Origin: Phycomyces blakesleeanus NRRL 1555(-)
Taxonomy: Eukaryota > Mucoromycota > Mucoromycetes > Mucorales > Phycomycetaceae
NCBI RefSeq assembly: GCF_001638985.1
Contig: NW_017265135.1
Coordinates: forward strand, 983,223-1,047,222
Direction: 5' to 3'
Length of the DNA stretch: 64,000 nt
Position numbers and translations under genes: made by a program. Positions within the stretch are counted from its first letter, which is position 1; the number at the start of each line of letters is the position of its first letter. Below, in pieces: positions 59,551-64,000 of this stretch. The notes beneath the pieces are model-generated. The model was not told the DNA's origin and searched no databases. It saw nothing but the letters and a program-made list of their open reading frames with translations.

Positions 59551-60986
59551 ATGAGTGCTGATCAAAATACAATCAATCTGAACGAAGACTCTGATATCAA
59601 AGAATACAAGTACTTTCTCAACAATCCAGTTGTAGATTTTAGATTATTTGATTACTTGTATGATGATAAAAAAGAGGAAGCAAGACGTACAGCAAATAAC
59701 GTATTTTTGTTGAACAATTTAGATGCAATTATGCCTTCAACTCGGACGAGTATAAACAGAGGATGTATTGAAGGCAATGAAAGATTGTATTCTGACTATT
59801 TTGCTGCAGATCCTGTCTACAACAAGAAAATCTTCGAAGAAGGTTTAGAATAAGACATGGTCTTTTATTCCAGGTCTGTGAAGGAGTAAATAACCAAGAC
59901 TCCTATTTTGTCCAAAAAAGAAATGCTTCTGGAATACTTGGATACTCAACATTCCAAAAGGTTACCATTGCACTGCGTATGCTCTGCTATAGAGTGTCCG
60001 CCAATTCACTTGACAAATATCTGAGAATGAGCAAGACTGTTGCCTTAAAAAGTATGAAACTCTTTTGCAAGACATTGACAGCTGTATTTAGAGATGAGTA
60101 TCTTAGAAGGCCGAATCAAGCAGATACAGATTGGATACTGGCAGTTGGTGCCAAAAGAGAGTTCCAAGAGATGCTAGGATCTATAGACTGTATGCATTAG
60201 GCCTGGAAAAACTGCTCAACGGCTTGGCATGGCCAGTACACTGGCCATAAACATGAGCTAACTTTGATTCTTGAGGCTATTGCTTCTCAAGACTTCTGGC
60301 TGTGGCATTCATACTTTGGGCTCCCTGGCAGCCATAATGATATTAATGTTCTTGATCGATCTGATGTCTTTCAAGAAGTCACTGAAGAGACAGGTTCTGT
60401 TGTGTATTACAACATTGGAGGCAAAACATATGACATCGGATACTATCTGGCCAATGGAATTTACCTAAGCTATGCAACATTGATAAAAACCATGTCAAAT
60501 CCCATACTAGCAAAGGAAAAGATAACATATATTTGTGTATTCTTATATTTATTCTTATCTTTACTAAAATTTGCTACTTCAAATTTTATAATCTAGCTGT
60601 TTGCTCAAAAACAAGAGGCCACAAGAAAAGATGTTGAACGGGCTTTTGGAGTACTGCAGGCTAGATTCAACATTGTCAAGCTTCCTACAAAGCTGTGGAG
60701 AATTACAGACTTAAATATGATAATGAAACCATGTATCATATTATATAACATGATAGTGAAAGACGAACGTGGCGTAGATGGCCTGGACATGGTCTATGAA
60801 CAAAGCTTGGCAGCAATGACATTATCAGACAGAGCTAGTAGAAGAGCGACTAGTGAAGACGTTACCAGAGGAAGCTTTTCTGAATTTGTCACAAGATATT
60901 GTGAAGTTACAAGCCGAATCAACTATGCCGAGTTAGTAAAAAGCCTTGTGAATAACTTGTGGAGTATGGCAGGAAATAATGAATAA
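59551..60986 (+). pseudogene. Harbinger-type transposase (PF04827-like), copy B
   Basis: MSADQNTINLNEDSDIKEYK start, SINRGCIEGNERLYSDYF, then a one-base loss at 59833-59834 (TTCGA; copy A has TTTTGA) that shifts the frame. Coding resumes as VCEGVNNQDSYFVQKRNASG, SLDKYLRMSKTV, LGSIDCMH (Asp 1), TAG at 60198 replacing the family Trp, AWKNCSTAWHGQYTGHKH, GSHNDINVLDRSD (Asp 2), DIGYYLANGIYLS; intron 60537-60596 (60 nt); LFAQKQEATRKDVERAFGV (Glu), CIILYNMIVKDERG, and an end at 60986. The family occurs in plants and fungi. Two lesions make it inactive. Confidence 0.9.
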
Positions 60987-61034
60987 ATAAAGTGTAATAA
61001 AGTTTTATGTTAAAAAAGTGCAAAAAAAAATATT

Positions 61035-62017
61035 TTATTCATCAGAAAAATTATATTCTTCATCACTTTGAAGCTCTTCAACTTCTTCTTCTTCATCATC
61101 ACTACTCTCATCCTCATCTTCAAAACCCCTTTCTATTTCTTCTGCTTGGCGCAGGGCTTGCTTTTGCTTCAAGAGAACACAGCAGCGTCTTACTGGATTG
61201 CTGATAGTGTCTGCATCCATCATGATATACTTCATGTCCAGCATCTCTCTGAAATTTTTGTCCTTTCCACTACCAGAACGCTGGGCTTTTCTTTGATCAT
61301 TCACCAGATCAAAAAGAGCCTCCTGGACCTTTCTCTTCCCCTGGGATCCGGCCTTGCTTTGTTTGCAACCTATTGGATGGACAATCTCTTATTGAGAAGA
61401 CATTTCATTGTTTCCCTGAACATTCCCACTGGACGGAGTGATTGACACAACAATCTGGCTTCTGTTTTCTTGTCCTCTTGTTGAACCTTCTAAGCCGTTC
61501 ATTCACTTGGGAGCAAGAGAAAGGACGGAGTAGCAATGATCCAAGTTAAATGTCTTGTTGTTTTGGACCTTGAACAGGATTCTTGCTTCAGAAATCTAGT
61601 TTTTGTATATATAGAGATTAGACATCAATAATAAATTAACCAAATTTTTAACTAGGATATTACCATATCTAGGACATTGGCCCCACTTTGATTGCGTCAC
61701 TCAACTTGAGCCACACAGCCACAAAACTTTGCTACTTTACTTTGTATATGATTCCAGCAGGATGTCAAAGAACTAGTAGAGCGGAACATACAGCTTGGAT
61801 CGATGTTTTCAAGATAGTGCAATCCAATTCTTTTCTACATAGTAATACCCCTTTGATCTTTTCCCGTTATTGCGTCTTGAGAAATAGCCAGCCACGACTT
61901 ACAAAGCTGAATGTCCTTCAAGTAGTTCTAATTGGCATTACGGCCACTGGTAGATGTGGAAACAGGTTCACTCGAAGAGACATTGTCAGTGGAGGATTGG
62001 AAAATATTGCTGTTCAT
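61035..62017 (-). pseudogene. Harbinger ORF2 of element 2, SANT-like with NAM-associated-type C-terminus
   Basis: ATG at 62017 (MNSNIFQSSTDNVSSSE). The SANT-like core reads DIQLCKSWLAISQDAIT, KRIGLHYLENIDP and CWNHIQSKVAKFCG, the pattern of plant Harbinger/Pong ORF2 and related proteins. A GT-AG intron lies at about 61594-61668. Exon 2: ARILFKVQNNKTFNLDHC, then VHPIGCKQSKAGSQGKRK, and an acidic tail (EDEDESSDDEEEEVEELQSD) ending at 61035. In-frame stops: TAG after GRNAN, TAG after GITM (a Trp position in relatives), TGA after AQVE, TGA after LAPK, TAA after MSSQ. It would bind DNA together with the convergent transposase; not functional here. Confidence 0.8.
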
Positions 62018-62300
62018 TTCAAAGAGTAAAGCTAGATATAAAGAAAATAATACTCAAAATTTGTATTAAAGTCTGCCTTCAATTTATATCAAAATATGAC
62101 TTCAATTTTTATTAAAATATGACTTCAATTTTTATTGCCAAAGGTTTTAGTAAAGTTCAAAACATCTACATTCACTAAACATTTCTCACAAAAATTTTAG
62201 TTTCGCACATCGTATAGCAAAACCACTGTGGATGAAAAAATCTAAATAATTTGTCAAATTCCCATATTTTTTTAATTCCTACATACCATTGTGGATGCTC

Positions 62301-63298
62301 TAAAGATTTTTATTTTTTTAATATAAGACGGCAGAGTGATATTCAATAATCAATAGTTTTACCAGACCAATAATATAGTTTATAAGTTATTGACTTCTTA
62401 ATATAGCTTTAATAGTGTGACGTACGACGTTTGGTTGTAAAGAGTGTTTGTTCAGATGACAGCTAGAAATTCGAAGTATAGTTCCAGATTCTCACTCTCA
62501 GTGCAGGCAGTGCCAAGGAGCAGAGCAAAATCTTCCAAGAAGTTTTACAATAAAAAAATAGAGTAGACTTTAGATACTGTTTATTAATTGAGATTTTGAA
62601 ATATTTATACTCGTAATTATTGATAAAAAAATGATAAGATATAGATGTAGATGAACGAGACTGGAAATTTGTGAGCTTGGTTAAACAAAGGGAAATCTTG
62701 TAACACTGAAAAGAGAAGATAAGATTCGAGATCTAACAATTTGGGGAGATCAGAATGAGGTCTGTGCTTCACAAGTACAATGATAAAATTAATGGCTGAA
62801 GCCAAAAAAGACAATAACTGTTCATTACAGTCACAATAATCTTCTATGATAAACTTTTATTTCAACATCAGTATCAGTGTGCCTAATTAGAATTTAAAAA
62901 GACTGAATATGATAAAGTATATAGACAATTAAAAAATTTATCAGGCATTGCCAGATTTTCTCAAATAATTGGTTAATATTTTTCTATAGTAGAGAAGTTT
63001 GTGGACTCAGATTTGTAGACACAAGAATGACTTTGGCTACTTAATTTGGTCTGTTTGTGTAATTGTGTTACTTTGTATTACTTGAAATTTTGAAAAAATC
63101 ATTTTATTTTGTCAAAAAATATGGCAAAGTGAAATCAAATTTTCAATCAATAATATTCTCTCAATTTTTACTCTAAACTGACAGCATAATTTATGATTAT
63201 GTAACTGAAAAAGACTGTAATTAAATCAAATTAAAGAAATATAAGTTTTGGCTAAGTATACATTTTATTTTGTTTACTCTTTTATTCAATTAAAAACA
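62301..63298. other. AT-rich, nothing recognised
   Basis: Region between the Harbinger-type element and the SANT-like gene. Only short ORFs without motifs; no paired terminal repeats found. Confidence 0.5.
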
Positions 63299-64000
63299 AT
63301 GAACACAACCACTCTAAGAGACAGGACTATCAGCTACAGAGACCAGAGTAGTGTAATTGTCCGTAGAGACAAAGTGATGCTTGAAGCAATGATATTCAAG
63401 CATCCAAAGTACAGTCAAAGCTCGGTATAGTGATAATTTTTGAAAAATTTGGGCCCATGCCTGCTTATTATCACTATATCGAGCTCTGAGTATATTTTTG
63501 TACTATAAAAAAATCTAGTATATATTTTATTTTGCATTTTAAAGCAAGCCCAGTTTCTTAGACAAAATAATACGAATCCTATTAGAAAACAGTAGCCACT
63601 CACAGCGGCATTAGAAATATCACTAAATAATGCGCGGAGTAAGAAAAAAACACGCTCAATATAGTGATAGTGATAAAATTTCTGTCCACCATCCATATCA
63701 CTATATCAAGCTTTGACTGTATCAAGGACATGGCAATATTGGAGGAGCCTGGGATGAGATTGTCCAAAAAGTCAACGCCATCGAATTTGATGATGGGAAA
63801 GTGGGTCTTTCAACTATAAAAGATCAGTACAGGGCAAGAAAAAACCAAGAAAGACAAATGACAGATACAAATGAGAGACATATCAAAGTTGATAACCTTC
63901 TTTATCAGCTTATTAGTTTGGTAATATCTTTATCATGTAAAGTATACTTTGAATATTTGGGTATTTAATATTATGTCTTTTCAAAGAAAGAAGAGGAGGC
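63299..64000 (+). pseudogene. SANT/trihelix-like gene split by a MITE (3' end beyond window)
   Basis: Starts at ATG 63299 with MNTTTLRDRTISYRDQSSV. After KHPK the frame is interrupted by a TA-flanked MITE (63412-63719) and resumes as YQGHGNIGGAWDEIVQKVNA, LSTIKDQYRARKNQERQ and NLLYQLISL. A donor GTAATATC follows near 63920 and an acceptor may lie at 63984-63985. Removing the MITE and one TA gives a continuous frame. The W...I...V...S.IK.QY spacing fits a SANT/Myb-like or trihelix-like DNA-binding domain. Paralogue of 31411-32311, but without that copy's stop at the Trp. Could be a TE-encoded or domesticated protein. Confidence 0.6.
63412..63719 (+). mobile_element. 308-bp MITE with CAGTCAAAGC ends
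   Basis: Terminal inverted repeats CAGTCAAAGCTCGGTATAGT and the complement CAGTCAAAGCTTGATATAGT, perfect TA duplication (63410-63411 and 63720-63721), internal ATAGTGATA repeats. TA targets and this end type fit the pogo/Tc1-mariner superfamily. Related ends or interiors at 54362, 58745-59110 and around the Harbinger element (27057-27180, 30705-30755). Confidence 0.9.

Larger units (their letters stand above)
59317..62300 (+). mobile_element. Harbinger-type element 2, copy B (complete)
   Basis: Ends GAGCATCCACAGTGATATGT (59317) and the complement GAGCATCCACAATGGTATGT ending at 62300, flanked by a perfect 3-bp duplication TAA (59314-59316 and 62301-62303), typical of PIF/Harbinger (TWA). Carries a transposase on plus and a SANT-like gene on minus, tail to tail. 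2,984 bp. Confidence 0.93.

Overview
The window looks like repeat-rich nuclear DNA from an early-diverging, Mucoromycota-like fungus. It is AT-rich. GT-AG introns of about 55-85 nt interrupt the genes. The transposase families present are ones known mainly from fungi, and the one tRNA gene is eukaryotic in form with no encoded CCA. I see no convincing single-copy housekeeping gene except a tRNA-Lys(CTT) at 5755-5826 (minus). Almost everything else is transposable elements (TEs), many nested in one another.

Layout. 1-2788 (minus): a five-prime-complete, apparently intact Tnp2/CACTA transposase gene leaving the left edge. 2789-5754: AT-rich DNA with one unrecognised coding-like tract and a G26 run. 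6937-10040 plus 18859-19401: a decayed Ty3/gypsy gag-pol gene (element 1), cut in two by an 8.8-kb CACTA-type element (10041-18855, TSD TAT). That element carries an accessory coiled-coil gene and a second Tnp2 gene, and contains a scaffold gap, a minisatellite and a second copy of its left end. 20165-23050 (minus): a third Tnp2 gene, followed by a small coiled-coil gene (23387-24039) that recurs at 53423-53947. 24845-27054: a Tc1/mariner-type element with 114-bp inverted ends, interrupted by a solo LTR. 27181-30704: a two-gene PIF/Harbinger element. 31411-33375: a broken SANT-like gene and a DDE_Tnp_4 fragment. 33388-36245: a pogo/Tigger-type element. 36288-36678: a solo LTR. 37302-37682: a MITE. 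37912-43436: a nearly intact chromodomain Ty3/gypsy element (element 2; 391-bp LTRs, TSD ATTGT). 44795-47534: another TA-target DNA transposon. 48015-50191: a truncated Harbinger-type element holding a solo LTR. 50192-53415: an LTR joined to a DIRS remnant. 55452-58415: a large zinc-finger Tnp2-like gene. 59317-62300: a complete copy of the second Harbinger-type family. 63299 to the end: a SANT-like gene split by a 308-bp MITE.

How the genes work together. They are mobilisation genes. The Tnp2 and DDE transposases would act on the terminal inverted repeats described. Both Harbinger families pair a transposase with a convergent SANT/Myb-like DNA-binding partner. The CACTA element pairs Tnp2 with a coiled-coil protein, which I infer to be a TnpA-like partner. 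Element 2 encodes gag, protease, reverse transcriptase (RT), RNase H, integrase and chromodomain in one frame.

The most interesting global signal is how the copies decay. Premature stops are overwhelmingly TGA or TAG at Arg, Trp or Gln positions. In four paralogue comparisons the intact codon is visible or inferred. The two LTRs of element 2 differ at six sites, all transitions. This looks like C-to-T mutation of repeats (RIP-like, or methyl-C deamination). A second layer of damage is one-base losses in short homopolymers, which may be assembly error.
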